The notes under the pieces were generated by a model. The model did not search any database. It was not told the DNA's origin and was given only the letters and a program-made list of their open reading frames with translations. This document shows, piece after piece, positions 1-13,008 of a stretch of DNA of 64,000 nucleotides; position 1 is the stretch's first letter; every line of letters begins with the position of its first letter. Source of the stretch: Candidatus Vallotiella adelgis (GTDB taxonomy: Bacteria; Pseudomonadota; Gammaproteobacteria; Burkholderiales; Burkholderiaceae). The stretch covers positions 434,001-498,000 of the forward strand of contig NZ_CP047396.1 in the NCBI RefSeq assembly GCF_020541305.1. The letters are read 5' to 3'. Both the position numbers and the translations under genes were made by a program.

Positions 1-6
1 CTCTGC

Positions 7-2292
7 TTAGGAGCGTACACAATCTACGAAGTATTCGATGTTTCCTCTGACTGATTCAGTGACTAATCCGTGGATATCAGTGTGAAAGCCTGGGAAATGT
101 GCATTGAGATTTCGTGCAAACTTTAGGTAACGTACAATAGTTTTATTGAACCGCTCACCTGGGATCAACAAAGGAATACCTGGGGGGTATGGTGTGAGCA
201 AGATGCTGGTAACACGACCTTCAAGATCGTCAATCGGCACCCGGTCAATTTCGCGGTGCGCAATTTTTGCGAATGCATCCGTTGGGCGCATTGCTGGCTC
301 CATATTAGATAGGTACATCTCGGTTGTCAGTCGAGCAATGTCATTATTGCGGTACACGCTATGAATCTGCTCACACAGGTCTCGAAGCCCGGTGCGCTCG
401 TACATTGAATGTTGTGCGACGAATTCCGGCAGCACATGCCATAGTGGCTTATTTCGATCATAGTCGTCCTTAAATTGCTGCAATTCGGTGACCATTGAGT
501 TCCAGCGCCCCTTAGTAATGCCGATTGTAAACATAATGAAGAACGAGTATAGTCCGGTCTTTTCGACAATAATGCCATGTTCAGCTAGATAACGAGTAAC
601 GATTGCTGCTGGAATACCTGCTTCACCAAACTCGCCGTCCATGTCAAGGCCAGGAGTAATGATCGTTGCTTTGATTGGGTCCAACATATTAAAGTCTTTG
701 GCTAGGCTACCGAAGCCATGCCAGCGGGCGTTTGGTGGTAATATCCAATCCTCTCGAGAACCAATTCCCTCAGTAACCAGCTGATCTGGTCCCCATACCT
801 TGAAGAACCAATCGTTGCCATATTCGGTATCGACCTTACGCATTGCCCGACGGAAATCAAGAGCTTCAGCAATCGATTCCTCGACTAGCGCAGTTCCACC
901 TGGCGGCTCCATCATCGCTGCAGCTACATCGCACGATGCAATGATCGCATACTGCGGGCTGGTCGATGTGTGCATTAAGTATGCCTCGTTGAATCGATGT
1001 CGGTCAAAGCGCGGTAGCTGAGAATCCTGTACTAAGATCTGCGAGGCTTGCGATATGCCGGCTAGCAGCTTGTGTGTCGAATGAGTCGCGAATACTAGAG
1101 CATCGGTCCAGCGGGCATTCCGCCCGATCGCATGCATATCTTGGTAGAACGGATGGAACTCGGCGTGTGGCAGCCAAGCTTCATCAAAATGTAACGTATC
1201 GATCGTATTGCCCAATAAGTCTTTGATCATTTCGACATTGTAAAGAACACCGTCATAGGTACTTTGTGTAATTGTTAAAAGCCGCGGCTTAAGTTTCTGG
1301 TCTTTCGCGAGCGCTTCGCGCGCGAACGGATTCGCATCAATCTTACGGCGGATATTCTCCGGTTTAAACTCATCGCGCGGGATTGGCCCAATAATGCCAA
1401 AATGGTTGCGAGTAGGAGTCAAAAAAACGGGGATTGCGCCGGTCATTGTGATCGCGTGTAAGATCGATTTGTGACAGTTTCGGTCTACAACAACGATGTC
1501 ACCCGGTGCAACCGTAGCATGCCAGACAATTTTATTGGATGTAGACGTGCCGTTAGTTACGAAAAACAGATGGTCGGCACTAAAAATTCGGGCAGCATTG
1601 CGCTCAGACGCAGCTACCGGCCCCGTATGATCTAATAGCTGTCCAAGCTCCTCTACGGCGTTACACACATCCGCGCGTAGCATGTTCTCGCCAAAAAACT
1701 GATGAAACATCTGACCGAGCGGACTTTTAAGAAATGCGACACCTCCGGAGTGACCTGGACAATGCCACGAATATGAGCCTTCGTCGGCATACTTGACCAG
1801 TTCTTTGAAGAACGGGGGTGCTAACGAATCTAAGTATACTTTAGCCTCACGGATAATATGCCGTGCAACGAACTCAGGCGTATCCTCAAACATATGAATA
1901 AATCCGTGCAATTCGCGCAAAATATCGTTTGGAATATGGCGAGATGTTCGCGTCTCTCCGTATAGAAAGATTGGAATATCGGCATTGCGACGCCGTACCT
2001 CGGCAACGAACGAGCGCAGTACTAAAATCGCGTGAGCGAGATCGGGTACTTGATCATGGGATGCGGCAACTTCATCAACCAGAGCGATCTCATCATCATC
2101 AATCGACAGGATAAAGCAAGAAGCACGACTAGATTGTTGTGCGAATGAAGTTAGATCCCCGTAGCTTGTCAGGCCGAGTGCTTCCACCCCCTCACGCTCG
2201 ATCGCCTCGGCAAGCGCACGGATACCCGAACCGGATATGTTCTCTGAGCGAAAATCTTCATCGATGATAACGACAGGGTAGCGAAACTTCAT
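7..2292 (-). CDS. Orn/Lys/Arg decarboxylase, PLP-dependent (fold type I)
   Basis: This 761-residue protein is a biodegradative-type basic amino-acid decarboxylase that removes CO2 from ornithine, lysine or arginine to give a polyamine precursor in the cytosol. An N-terminal response-regulator-like wing domain covers about residues 1-130. The PLP domain contains WHCPGH at about 177-182, the aspartate-bearing LHFDEAW at about 367-373, and the Schiff-base lysine K408 in FATHSTHK. The length is normal for the family and no frameshift is visible. It sits upstream of dcd on the same strand, separated by 107 bp, an order I recall from Burkholderia. Sequence alone does not tell ornithine from lysine or arginine specificity, so I give no symbol. 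An intact gene this large in an eroding genome suggests that polyamine supply or acid handling is still selected. Confidence 0.93.
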   Translation of the reverse strand: MKFRYPVVIIDEDFRSENISGSGIRALAEAIEREGVEALGLTSYGDLTSFAQQSSRASCFILSIDDDEIALVDEVAASHDQVPDLAHAILVLRSFVAEVRRRNADIPIFLYGETRTSRHIPNDILRELHGFIHMFEDTPEFVARHIIREAKVYLDSLAPPFFKELVKYADEGSYSWHCPGHSGGVAFLKSPLGQMFHQFFGENMLRADVCNAVEELGQLLDHTGPVAASERNAARIFSADHLFFVTNGTSTSNKIVWHATVAPGDIVVVDRNCHKSILHAITMTGAIPVFLTPTRNHFGIIGPIPRDEFKPENIRRKIDANPFAREALAKDQKLKPRLLTITQSTYDGVLYNVEMIKDLLGNTIDTLHFDEAWLPHAEFHPFYQDMHAIGRNARWTDALVFATHSTHKLLAGISQASQILVQDSQLPRFDRHRFNEAYLMHTSTSPQYAIIASCDVAAAMMEPPGGTALVEESIAEALDFRRAMRKVDTEYGNDWFFKVWGPDQLVTEGIGSREDWILPPNARWHGFGSLAKDFNMLDPIKATIITPGLDMDGEFGEAGIPAAIVTRYLAEHGIIVEKTGLYSFFIMFTIGITKGRWNSMVTELQQFKDDYDRNKPLWHVLPEFVAQHSMYERTGLRDLCEQIHSVYRNNDIARLTTEMYLSNMEPAMRPTDAFAKIAHREIDRVPIDDLEGRVTSILLTPYPPGIPLLIPGERFNKTIVRYLKFARNLNAHFPGFHTDIHGLVTESVRGNIEYFVDCVRS

Positions 2293-2399
2293 CGGTGATT
2301 CTCCAAAAAACCGCCGAAAACTCTACCGTTCAAGTATGGTAGTGGCAGTGGAAGTACCGGGAATATGTTGTGCCGCTACAGTACGGCAGTACATAAAAC

Positions 2400-2969
2400 T
2401 CAGGTCTTGGGCAATGTAACACCATGCTGCCCTTGATATTTTCCACCACGATCCGCATAGGATATCTCGCAGACTTCGTCGCTCTCGAAGAATAATACTT
2501 GCGCGACTCCCTCATGCGCATAAATTTTCGCCGGTAGTGGTGTCGTGTTGGAAAACTCCATTGTTACATGCCCTTCCCATTCGGGTTCTAGCGGTGTAAC
2601 GTTGATAATAATTCCGCATCGCGCATACGTGGACTTACCTAGGCATATAGTCAGTACATTCCGAGGGACACGGAAGAACTCGACGGTTCGTGCTAGTGCA
2701 AACGAGTTGGGCGGAATAATGCACACATCGCCCTTGAAATCGATAAATGACTTCTCGTCGAAGTTCTTTGGATCAACGATCGTTGAGTTAATATTAGTAA
2801 AAATCTTGAATTCATCTGCGCAACGAATATCGTATCCATAGCTCGATGTTCCGTAACTGATAAGCTTATTTCCATCTGGCGCGACGCGTACCTGATTCGG
2901 CGCGAATGGCTCGATTATGCTGTATTGCTCGGCCATACGCCGGATCCATTTATCAGATTTAATCATCAT
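2400..2969 (-). CDS. dcd: dCTP deaminase
   Basis: Dcd deaminates dCTP to dUTP, feeding dUMP and thymidylate synthesis. I chose the start at 2969, giving 189 residues and an N-terminus MMIKSDKW like Burkholderia and E. coli Dcd. The open frame continues upstream to 3032, but that extension (a hydrophobic stretch) does not resemble the family. Visible motifs are GKSTYARCG at about 111-119 and the catalytic glutamate E138 in VTMEFSN. The C-terminus [15 protein letters not shown] is typical. Neighbours are the decarboxylase downstream and mrp upstream on the same strand, but a 637 bp gap now separates it from mrp. No dut is present after coaBC, where I would expect it in Burkholderia. Confidence 0.96.
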   Translation of the reverse strand: MMIKSDKWIRRMAEQYSIIEPFAPNQVRVAPDGNKLISYGTSSYGYDIRCADEFKIFTNINSTIVDPKNFDEKSFIDFKGDVCIIPPNSFALARTVEFFRVPRNVLTICLGKSTYARCGIIINVTPLEPEWEGHVTMEFSNTTPLPAKIYAHEGVAQVLFFESDEVCEISYADRGGKYQGQHGVTLPKT

Positions 2970-3224
2970 ACGTGCTATTAAAAGCGGCAGTGCCGCGAGC
3001 TGAAAAAGAATAAAAGAACTTAGCGCCACCAATCCTCATGACAGCATAAGGATTAATTTTTGAATAATGTCTCAGCTCCCCCAACACTATATCTACGTTG
3101 CGGGGCGCAAATACACAATACTCTGACGCGTCACGATGCACGATTAAAACACAGCTGAACGCCGAGTACATGCTATCGGCAGATACGTGCGCAATACAAT
3201 GCATCCTGCACACTCCGCTGTTCG

Positions 3225-3257
3225 CGGCTGCCATAGTTTAGTAAACTATGGCAGCCG
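3225..3257. repeat. Perfect inverted repeat, 16 bp arms
   Basis: The left arm CGGCTGCCATAGTTTA (3225-3240) is the exact reverse complement of 3242-3257, with a single central base. The RNA could fold into a GC-topped hairpin of about 14 pairs. No T-run follows on either strand, so I do not call a rho-independent terminator. It lies about 350 bp downstream of the mrp stop. Confidence 0.85.
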
Positions 3258-3400
3258 GCTGTTTCCACGACTTCACGTACTTGTTTTCCGGGACCCAGAA
3301 ACCCGCCGAGTAGTAGCGCTTGTTCGGATGATCTATTAACATGATTGTGCTATGCTGCACGGTCGTTCTGATACGAACCGGATACTGGCACGCTTTTGTA

Positions 3401-3420
3401 ATTGCTAAAAATTGCTAAAA
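3401..3420. repeat. Tandem duplication of a 10-mer
   Basis: ATTGCTAAAA occurs twice in immediate succession. It lies in non-coding DNA and looks like replication slippage. Confidence 0.85.
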
Positions 3421-3468
3421 ATAGAGCCACGACCTAGGTAGCACTATGCTTGCCTCGAGCAATGTGCT

Positions 3469-3488
3469 CATCGCGTTGCATCGCGTTG
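3469..3488. repeat. Tandem duplication of a 10-mer
   Basis: CATCGCGTTG occurs twice in immediate succession, 48 bp after another tandem duplication. Confidence 0.85.
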
Positions 3489-3606
3489 AAAAGATTGTAC
3501 TTTTATTCCAATTTCATTAGGCTTCAGGCTACTAAGTAATTTTTCATCATCTGTTTTCAGTATATCTAGCGAGGCTTCTTGCAACGAAGAACGTTATAGA
3601 ACCTAG

Positions 3607-4695
3607 TTATATATTCTGCGCGATAATACTCGGAAACCTCCAGCTCGTATCGAGCGACAGCTTCGCAATCTGGACCGAGAGTTGGCGAGCAATGTCGCGA
3701 TACAAGCCAGCGATCCGCCCGTTCGGGTTAGTACCCACTATTGGACGCCCTAAATCAGCATGCTCTCGGATGCTAAGATCCAGAGGTAGGCTACCTAGAA
3801 ACGGTGTGCCATACTGCGCACAGAGGCGCTTGCCGCCGGCGTCGCCAAAAATCGGCTCGCCGTGGCCGCAGTGGGAGCAAGTATAAATGCTCATATTTTC
3901 GACGACACCTAAGATCGGTACGCCAAACTTCTTGAACATCTTTAAACCTTTTCGCGCGCCCAGCAATGCAATTTCTTGCGGTGTTGTAACAATGACAACG
4001 CCAGTTACTGGCACGCGCTGCAAAAATGTGAGTTGAATATCGCCGGTGCCGGGAGGCATATCGACGATTAAATAGTCTAAATTGTGCCAATTCGTTTGCC
4101 GTAACAACTGCTCGAGCGCGGATGCGGCCATTGGCCCGCGCCATATCATAGGATCGCTCTGTTCAACAAGGAACCCGATCGAGTTTACCTGTACGCCATA
4201 GCCCTCAAGCGGCATCATCGTCTTTCCGTCCTCGGATGCTGGATGGCCTTCGATGCCGAGCATTGTCGGTTGCGACGGGCTGTAGATGTCGGCATCTAAC
4301 ACGCCGACTGACGCGCCTTCGGCGGTTAACATAAGCGCGATGTTCGCGGATGTTGTACTCTTCCCGACCCCGCCCTTTCCAGAAGCGACCGCAATAATAT
4401 TGCGCACGTTCGGTAGCAACTGCACGCCACACTGTACTGAGTGCGTCATGATTTGGTGGGATACTACCACATGCAGATGTACTACTCCCTGTACAGCACG
4501 CAGCGCTTTTTCAACACGCGCTTGAATCAGCGAATCCTGACTTTTGTCTGGATAACCTAAAACGACCTCGAGTGATATTGCGTCACCATCAATCGCGATA
4601 TTACGCACCCCTTTTCCTGCAGTTACCGGCTCCGTTGTATTCGGATCAATCACGCTGTGCAAAATAGCATCGATTTGGGCTTTATCGATTGTCAT
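3607..4695 (-). CDS. mrp: Mrp/ApbC/NBP35-family Fe-S cluster carrier ATPase
   Basis: This 362-residue P-loop ATPase carries and transfers iron-sulfur clusters in the cytosol. An N-terminal DUF59/MIP18-like domain covers about residues 1-85. It is followed by the deviant Walker A motif GKGGVGKST at 106-114, the VLDADIYSPSQ switch region at about 132-142, and a paired-cysteine cluster site YTCSHCGHGEP with C273 and C276. All family motifs are intact and the length is normal. It is divergent from metG, as in Burkholderia. Clients within this window plausibly include IspH, IlvD, NadA and the ferredoxin-reductase, all Fe-S proteins. Some databases call it ApbC. Confidence 0.95.
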   Translation of the reverse strand: MTIDKAQIDAILHSVIDPNTTEPVTAGKGVRNIAIDGDAISLEVVLGYPDKSQDSLIQARVEKALRAVQGVVHLHVVVSHQIMTHSVQCGVQLLPNVRNIIAVASGKGGVGKSTTSANIALMLTAEGASVGVLDADIYSPSQPTMLGIEGHPASEDGKTMMPLEGYGVQVNSIGFLVEQSDPMIWRGPMAASALEQLLRQTNWHNLDYLIVDMPPGTGDIQLTFLQRVPVTGVVIVTTPQEIALLGARKGLKMFKKFGVPILGVVENMSIYTCSHCGHGEPIFGDAGGKRLCAQYGTPFLGSLPLDLSIREHADLGRPIVGTNPNGRIAGLYRDIARQLSVQIAKLSLDTSWRFPSIIAQNI

Positions 4696-5713
4696 AGTTG
4701 TTCCGCTATTTGAGGTATTTTATCTAACCTGCTCATGCCCCTCGCCCCGTAAATAAAACTTTATGCTAAATCGTAGATCAAACATTACAAAAGAGTGTTC
4801 AAGGAGCTTGTCGTGTATCGCATTAGGGCGAAAAGCTCTAATGCTTTGGTCATGCCTATCTAGTAATCACGCCCTAATACCGCCGATCAGTCTACCTCTT
4901 TTTAGGGGGTAGGCCATGCACATTAATTTTAATAAAATTAACGTATGAAACACCGCACAAGTGTATCATTTAACTTTCGCTATTATGATTTGTTTGAACA
5001 CTATACTAGACACCTAAAATAGCACCTCAGACGAGACGGTATGATCAAAGAAAGCGAGTAGACAAAAAGTGTGCAGCTATCGATACTGATAACCCTATCT
5101 TAGAATATACACAACCGAACAGCTCACTAAAAAATATTCCAAACTTAGAATAGTTTAACGCGAATAGCTACATGGTTATATATTTGCTCATGTTCATCCT
5201 CAATCGAGTGACGTAAACCCTGAAAACTTAACACTCTAAGATTAACCGACAACATAAAAACACGAGCGAGCTGCAGTACATGTGTATTTCGTGGCATTAA
5301 AACGCCGAAGAACAGCTAGCCCAGAAAGCCGTGCACAAGACGGCCGATCCCGGAAATAATATGTAGGTCAGCCGCGGATAGCATAACTTTTATTTCATGC
5401 TACCGCGATGTATCTTTGTGTTGCCGGGATATATCGGCCGTTGTTAATAGAGATTTTGTCGAACGCTCTCGATGATTCTATGCCTAGCTCATAAAAGTAC
5501 CTAGCAGCACTCTTGGTTTTATTGCGCCGTGGCTCGAAACCTCAAGCCTCAGCTTTTAGCCCGACGCGATAACCCACCAGCACCCGTTAAGTCTATGGTG
5601 CAGTACAAAAATATTACCTCACGCATTTCTCTTTCGTGACCGCGCTATCACAATCGCGCCTGCTAAGATCGACTCTCTATCTTGTTTTCATCAAATCAAA
5701 CATCCTATCTATC
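4696..5713. other. Divergent intergenic region between mrp and metG
   Basis: These 1018 bp contain no convincing gene. Promoters for both flanking genes must lie here but I cannot place them securely. A 10-pair hairpin (one G-T pair) at 4820-4844, arms GCATTAGGGC and GCTCTAATGC around GAAAA, lies about 125 bp upstream of the mrp start. The size is much larger than a normal divergent promoter region, so decayed gene sequence is likely but unrecognisable to me. Confidence 0.5.
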
Positions 5714-7393
5714 ATGTCAGACCCCGTCTCTACCGGCGCGCTGCGCCGTATGCTTGTTACATCTGCACTGCCGTACGCGAACGGCCCGATTCATATTGGC
5801 CATCTCGTTGAGTATATCCAGGCTGATATCTGGGTGCGCGCGATGCGAATGCATGGTCACGAGGCATATTACGTCGGTGCGGACGATACTCATGGCACAG
5901 CAATCATGCTTCGCGCACAGTCTGAGGGCATTACGCCACTGCAGTTAATCGAGCGTGTCTGGCGGGAGCACAAGCGCGATTTTGATCATTTTTTGATTTC
6001 GTTCGATAATTATTGCTCAACAGACTCAGACGAAAACCGAATTTTGTCTGAACGGATTTTTACCGCACTCCATGAGGCTGGGTTGATTGCGGAGCGAGAT
6101 ATTGAGCAGGCGTATGACCCAGCTAAGGAGATGTTTCTGCCAGACCGTTTTATCAAAGGCGAATGCCCGAAATGCGGCGAGAAAGATCAATATGGTGATA
6201 GTTGTGAGGTATGTGGGTCAACGTACCGGCCAACTGAGCTAGGAAAACCGTATTCAGTATTATCTGGCGCGACGCCGGTGAAAAAAACATCAACGCACTA
6301 TTTTTTTAGACTATCCGATCCACGCTGCGAGACTTTCCTACGAGACTGGGTCGGTCAACTTGCACAGGAAGAAGCTACTAAAAAAATGAGAGAGTGGATT
6401 GGTGAAGATGGAAATACAAAGCTCACTGACTGGGATATTTCGCGCGATGCACCTTACTTCGGCTTCGAAATCCCAGGCGTGCCAGGTAAGTACTTCTACG
6501 TTTGGCTCGATGCACCTATTGGCTACTATGCAAGCTTCAAAAAATTATGTGATCGGCTCAGTTTAGATTTTGAGGAATGGGTTCGTCCAGGAACGACCAC
6601 TGAGCAATACCACTTCATTGGAAAAGATATTCTGTATTTCCACACGCTATTCTGGCCTGCTACTCTCCAGTTCTCTGGATACCGTGCACCGACTAACGTA
6701 TTCGCGCATGGTTTTCTAACCGTGGACGGCACGAAAATGTCTAAATCCCGCGGAACTTTTATCAATGCAAATAGCTACATTACGAGCGGCTTAGATCCGC
6801 AATGGCTGCGCTACTACATTGCTGCAAAGCTTAACAGTACGATGGAAGACATCGACCTAAACCTTGAGGACTTCCGGGCACGCGTGAACAGTGATTTGGT
6901 TGGTAAGTATGTAAATATCGCAAGCCGCACAGCGGGTTTTTTGATCAAGTGGTTCGATGCACGCGTACACGACAGCGCGATGAACCATCGACTTCTAGTC
7001 CAGCTGCGAGCTGCAATCCCAATGATCCCAACGTACTACGAAAGCCGCGAATACAGTCGCGCACTACGCCAGATAATGGAGCTAGCAGACGCTGTCAACG
7101 TGTACGTGGATGCTGCGAAGCCTTGGGAAAAGGCTAAAAATCCCGCTAATGCGGTGGCTCTACATGAAACGTGCAGCGTCAGCCTTGAAGCATTCCGGTT
7201 ACTCACGCTAGCGCTCAAGCCCGTGCTGCCAAAGCTTGCTAAATCCGTTGAAACATTTCTCTCAATTGACCCGCTGAAATGGGCAGATGTCACGACACCT
7301 CTCTCCTCAGCGCGGTCGATCAAGCCATACCAGCATCTAATACAGCGTGTAGACCAAAAACAGATTGACGCGCTGCTCGCCGTTAATCGCTAG
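5714..7393 (+). CDS. metG: Methionyl-tRNA synthetase lacking the C-terminal tRNA-binding domain
   Basis: MetG charges tRNA-Met. I chose the ATG at 5714 (559 residues) because the 26 codons upstream do not resemble MetG. The class I signature HIGH lies at residues 27-30 and KMSKS at 341-345. Zinc-knuckle cysteines C151, C154, C164 and C167 lie in the connective insertion. The anticodon-binding helical domain follows and the protein stops after [10 protein letters not shown]. Burkholderia MetG, as I recall it, is about 720 residues and continues with a linker and an EMAP/Trbp111-type tRNA-binding domain that also mediates dimerisation. Nothing resembling that domain follows the stop. Many bacterial MetRS are naturally monomeric and lack it, so the shortened enzyme is probably active. 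Confidence 0.95.
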   Translation: MSDPVSTGALRRMLVTSALPYANGPIHIGHLVEYIQADIWVRAMRMHGHEAYYVGADDTHGTAIMLRAQSEGITPLQLIERVWREHKRDFDHFLISFDNYCSTDSDENRILSERIFTALHEAGLIAERDIEQAYDPAKEMFLPDRFIKGECPKCGEKDQYGDSCEVCGSTYRPTELGKPYSVLSGATPVKKTSTHYFFRLSDPRCETFLRDWVGQLAQEEATKKMREWIGEDGNTKLTDWDISRDAPYFGFEIPGVPGKYFYVWLDAPIGYYASFKKLCDRLSLDFEEWVRPGTTTEQYHFIGKDILYFHTLFWPATLQFSGYRAPTNVFAHGFLTVDGTKMSKSRGTFINANSYITSGLDPQWLRYYIAAKLNSTMEDIDLNLEDFRARVNSDLVGKYVNIASRTAGFLIKWFDARVHDSAMNHRLLVQLRAAIPMIPTYYESREYSRALRQIMELADAVNVYVDAAKPWEKAKNPANAVALHETCSVSLEAFRLLTLALKPVLPKLAKSVETFLSIDPLKWADVTTPLSSARSIKPYQHLIQRVDQKQIDALLAVNR

Positions 7394-9945
<2,552 letters not shown>

Positions 9946-11831
9946 TTGCCCGCGTGCGGTTAGTTAGCTCTTTTTTTGTAGTTTCTGGCCTTATTTCTTT
10001 GAAATTTGTACGAGGTGCTAATTCATGCAATGTATGATGCTAAAATCGATAATCTATCATATATACATTCATGTAAATAAACTATAAAATTTCCGGAAAA
10101 ATCGACAAAATTTTTTTAAACTCAGGCGACAGAAAATCAGCAGATTGACGTTGACGTATTGAATATTATCAGTAGATACTTAACTACTTATATGATCTAT
10201 ATCATATAGGATAGTAATCCTACTCTTACTAAATAAATTCCGCTGTAGGTTGCATGTAAGCGAGCAATCCGCTTATCAAGCGCTACGCTTCTGTTGATTA
10301 ACAATAAATCGACAATACCTGCTTACATTATAGCTTTAAGCTGCACCAAGTATGCTTGGACGAATAAAATATGATGAAGAGTATACGGCCACGTGCGAGC
10401 ATAAACGCTCGATAAGAGATGGCGCTAGATTGAAGCGTGCGCAAGACAAACAGGTAGTCTGACGACTACCTTATACTCGAATCTATTTGGTAGCCGGGTG
10501 AATAGCCCACGAAATTAGGCAACAGTATCCCTTTACTATATTTCCTGGAGTTAGCATTTATTACGATAGATAGTGCTCTCCAGAGCAGCGACTTACATAA
10601 TAGATAATACCCACATAAACTAATCGCTGTTAGCTAGCTCGTATTAAATGGCTGCCTCATCAGCGAGCACGGCAGGCCAGAACGTACTAGAGCAAGCTGA
10701 TGCTAGGCAAGTTACTTGGTAAGAAAAATATAATAATGCAGTGCAGCTAGGATGATGATGCTCAGCCAGTAGCAGCAGCAACGCATCGGCGCATCTTATC
10801 TAGCGCGTAAGGTTGGATATAATACCTATCACCACCATCAATCTTGAAAATACGTCACCCTACTCCTAGTATAAAGCGTGTCGAATAACTACCGCTGTTA
10901 TATAAACAACCCCACGATTCCACTTTTCCTGCTTAATCGGCTACAGCGCCGATACGTTGCTATTGACAACCTCGACGCACTTGACCTAATTCAGTAGAAT
11001 CTGAGCGATTTTCATCGCGACCCCCCATAATCATCGTATGGTCGACACATGTCACTATTCGACATGACCACTATTTATGCAATTACTAAGCTACGCATAA
11101 ATTGCACCGCTGTTGCGAGTGATCTGCGCGACGCACAGCGTTCGCCATTTTCATAAGTCTAGAATCAGTTTCCTAGGGGGGGGTGGCATTAGTACCTGCC
11201 GAAACGCTAGTATTATGGATAGATTAAGATACCACCATACGCATATCCGAGCTTGTTGCCAACGCCCGAATCTGGTCGGCGGGAGATCTCATGAATAGTC
11301 TAAAAAAATCTATAATATGGCTTATATACCATGTATAAAAAAACTAGCAAAAGTTTGCAACATTGCTGATGCAGTACATATCTTCGCGCTTTTTTATGCT
11401 TGGACTGCACTCTACCTTCCCGCCCCTAGCTATATATCACTATGATTATCAGATGCAGTGCAGTAATGTACTAACATGCCACACGCTTTGTGCTCTCAGT
11501 AACTATCCAAGATTGACGGACATCAGACCGGCCTTTCCCCATTATATAAGTAGTGGTGGAAAAGCTTAATTTTAAGAAAAGCGAGTAGCTTACCGTAGTG
11601 ACGGATAGCGCGGATTGACCAATACGCATAAACTTTGCCGTCCGTCTTCTATAGAGCTATGAAGCGATAGCGTACGCATAAGCATGAAAAGTACCGCAAG
11701 TATGGGTACGCTATATGGAGGAGCAGCAATGACTTGAACCAGCCGCCTATTGCTTTCCAATACAAGTTTGTGGAGACTGCCGAATGCTACTAGAACCGCG
11801 CTAAAATAGCGTTTCTGCAGAGGACGAAATA
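9946..11831. other. Gene-poor region downstream of panC
   Basis: About 1.9 kb with only a short panD-like relic at 10025-10087. Frames of 61 and 68 codons at 11113 and 11363 show no similarity I recognise. There is no tRNA, no CRISPR and no insertion-sequence end that I can see. Confidence 0.5.
10025..10087 (+). pseudogene. panD: Remnant of panD (aspartate 1-decarboxylase) N-terminus
   Basis: A GAGGTG ribosome-binding site (10012-10017) precedes an ATG at 10025 whose first codons read MQCMMLKSII. Burkholderia PanD, as I remember it, begins MQRNMLKSKI, and panD normally follows panC directly, as here (79 bp gap). The frame then loses similarity and stops at 10085, and the YEGSC processing site of PanD is not found downstream. 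PanD would make beta-alanine from aspartate for PanC. The identification rests on about ten residues plus position, so it is an inference. Confidence 0.5.
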
Positions 11832-12161
11832 ATGCTGATTGAACTTGAAAATTTGTCCAAAAATATTAATCGACTAGTTGAAATTAACGACCGGAATCAA
11901 CAAGCGCGGCTAGCTGTTGAGCAGCAACTTAAGGTAGCGCGCGCACAACGCGACACGCTTTGGGCTCAACTAGAACAGGCGCAACGTGAACGCGATACGT
12001 TATGCGCAAAAATCGACGATGCACAAGTTCGCTTGAACGCAATCCTAGAAAAACTCCCGAATACGAGACTTGCAGACAGTCTACTGGAGGTAAAACCATC
12101 CCAGGCCGGTGATGCACTTTTGACTGCGTTTAGCAATGATCCCCAAGGGGAAACCGCATGA
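11832..12161 (+). CDS. ZapB-like coiled-coil division protein (TIGR02449-type)
   Basis: This 109-residue protein has a long heptad-rich N-terminal two thirds (about residues 5-80) rich in Leu, Arg, Glu and Gln, predicted to be a coiled coil. In betaproteobacteria a small coiled-coil protein of this kind precedes zapA. It starts after a GAGGAC box at an ATG and its stop overlaps the zapA start by four bases (ATGA), implying translational coupling. The likely role is at the Z-ring together with ZapA, inferred from position and shape. I recognise the family only by pattern, so no symbol is given. Confidence 0.75.
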   Translation: MLIELENLSKNINRLVEINDRNQQARLAVEQQLKVARAQRDTLWAQLEQAQRERDTLCAKIDDAQVRLNAILEKLPNTRLADSLLEVKPSQAGDALLTAFSNDPQGETA

Positions 12162-12472
12162 CAACGAAAGAGATCGATGTGTCAATCCTTGGCCAATCGT
12201 ATCGATTCGCCACTTCTCCTGCAAACGAACCCGCGCTGCGTGAAGCAGCCGAGTGTGTAAATCAAGAAGTAAATAAAGTGCGCGCTACGTACAGCGTACG
12301 AGGCCATGATCGAATCGCTGTGATAGCCGCTCTATCGATTGCCTCTGAGTTTTTGCAATTACAAAAGAGTATTTGGCGCAGCGAAGCATTTCCTACAGGG
12401 GAAATTGAGCGCACAATACGCAGTATGAATACTCAACTCACTGAAGCTATCCGCCAAGGTAATATAGAATAA
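12158..12472 (+). CDS. zapA: Cell division protein ZapA
   Basis: ZapA binds FtsZ filaments and helps bundle them at the division site. The 104-residue protein has the family N-terminus KEIDVSILGQSYRF, a central AAECVNQEVNKVR segment, and the conserved RIAVIAALSIASEFL helix before a short C-terminal coiled coil. Its ATG lies inside the stop of the upstream coiled-coil gene. In many proteobacteria the 6S RNA gene follows zapA; the downstream region here has hairpins, but I could not recognise 6S RNA with confidence. Confidence 0.9.
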   Translation: MTTKEIDVSILGQSYRFATSPANEPALREAAECVNQEVNKVRATYSVRGHDRIAVIAALSIASEFLQLQKSIWRSEAFPTGEIERTIRSMNTQLTEAIRQGNIE

Positions 12473-13008
12473 TATAAATTATGCAATGTTGATTTGCTGG
12501 TATGACTCAAGATTCTCATAAAATAACTTATAGTTTTTTCTTCCTGACTTACCAGGGCCCTAGTTTAAAAACTAGGGCGGTAATATGGTTATGACATTTC
12601 AGCACAAGCGTCTGTAGCACTTCGCTTAACGGATAATGTGCTTTTTCCGTAGCTTCCTAAGGTTTTTGGTCCTTATATTTGAAACCAAAAACCTAGTTAG
12701 AAACCTAGGAAAATAGGTTATACTAAGAGTATCTTTATCTCATGAACTATTGCTCAACGTAGCGCTAGTAGGATGACTGTCTAGCTTAGATCATCCGGTT
12801 TTAGATATCATGACTCTGGTTTACAACATGGGCACTAAGCTGATCCAAGCTCTAGAGCAGTATTATAAAACTAAGAGTTAGTCATATAAAGACTACGTAA
12901 CATTATTGCATAATAGCATATAACCAGGAAGCCGATAAAGGCTCGCGGCTGTTCTATGGCATGGTAGCTAATAGCCTGGCACAGAACAATGCGAAGTCGC
13001 AGTGTATG
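12473..13008. other. Region downstream of zapA with several hairpins
   Basis: No gene is supported in these 536 bp. There is a 9 bp perfect hairpin at 12557-12578 (arm GCCCTAGTT) and an 11 bp one at 12660-12694 (arm AGGTTTTTGGT). Between them, AGCACA at 12601 can pair with TGTGCT followed by a short T-run. A structured RNA such as 6S would be expected here by synteny, but the sequence does not match the 6S consensus I know. Confidence 0.5.
12557..12578. terminator. Hairpin downstream of zapA, possible terminator
   Basis: Arms GCCCTAGTT and AACTAGGGC flank a TAAA loop, 85 bp after the zapA stop. No T-run follows on the plus strand, so termination is uncertain. Confidence 0.35.

Larger units (their letters stand above)
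2970..3606. other. Gene-free spacer between dcd and mrp
   Basis: No gene is supported here. A 91-codon frame on the minus strand (2959-3234) has no recognisable similarity and overlaps the dcd start. The spacer holds one long perfect inverted repeat (3225-3257) and two short tandem duplications (3401-3420 and 3469-3488). I see no tRNA and no terminator with a T-run. Confidence 0.6.

Noticed and set aside
2959-3234. 91-codon minus-strand frame upstream of dcd
   Set aside because: It overlaps the dcd start, shows no recognisable family, and contains the long palindrome boundary. It is probably a chance frame.
12473-12760. Possible 6S RNA (ssrS) after zapA
   Set aside because: Position and hairpins are suggestive, but I could not match the conserved 6S closing stems and central bubble. 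Only hairpins are reported.
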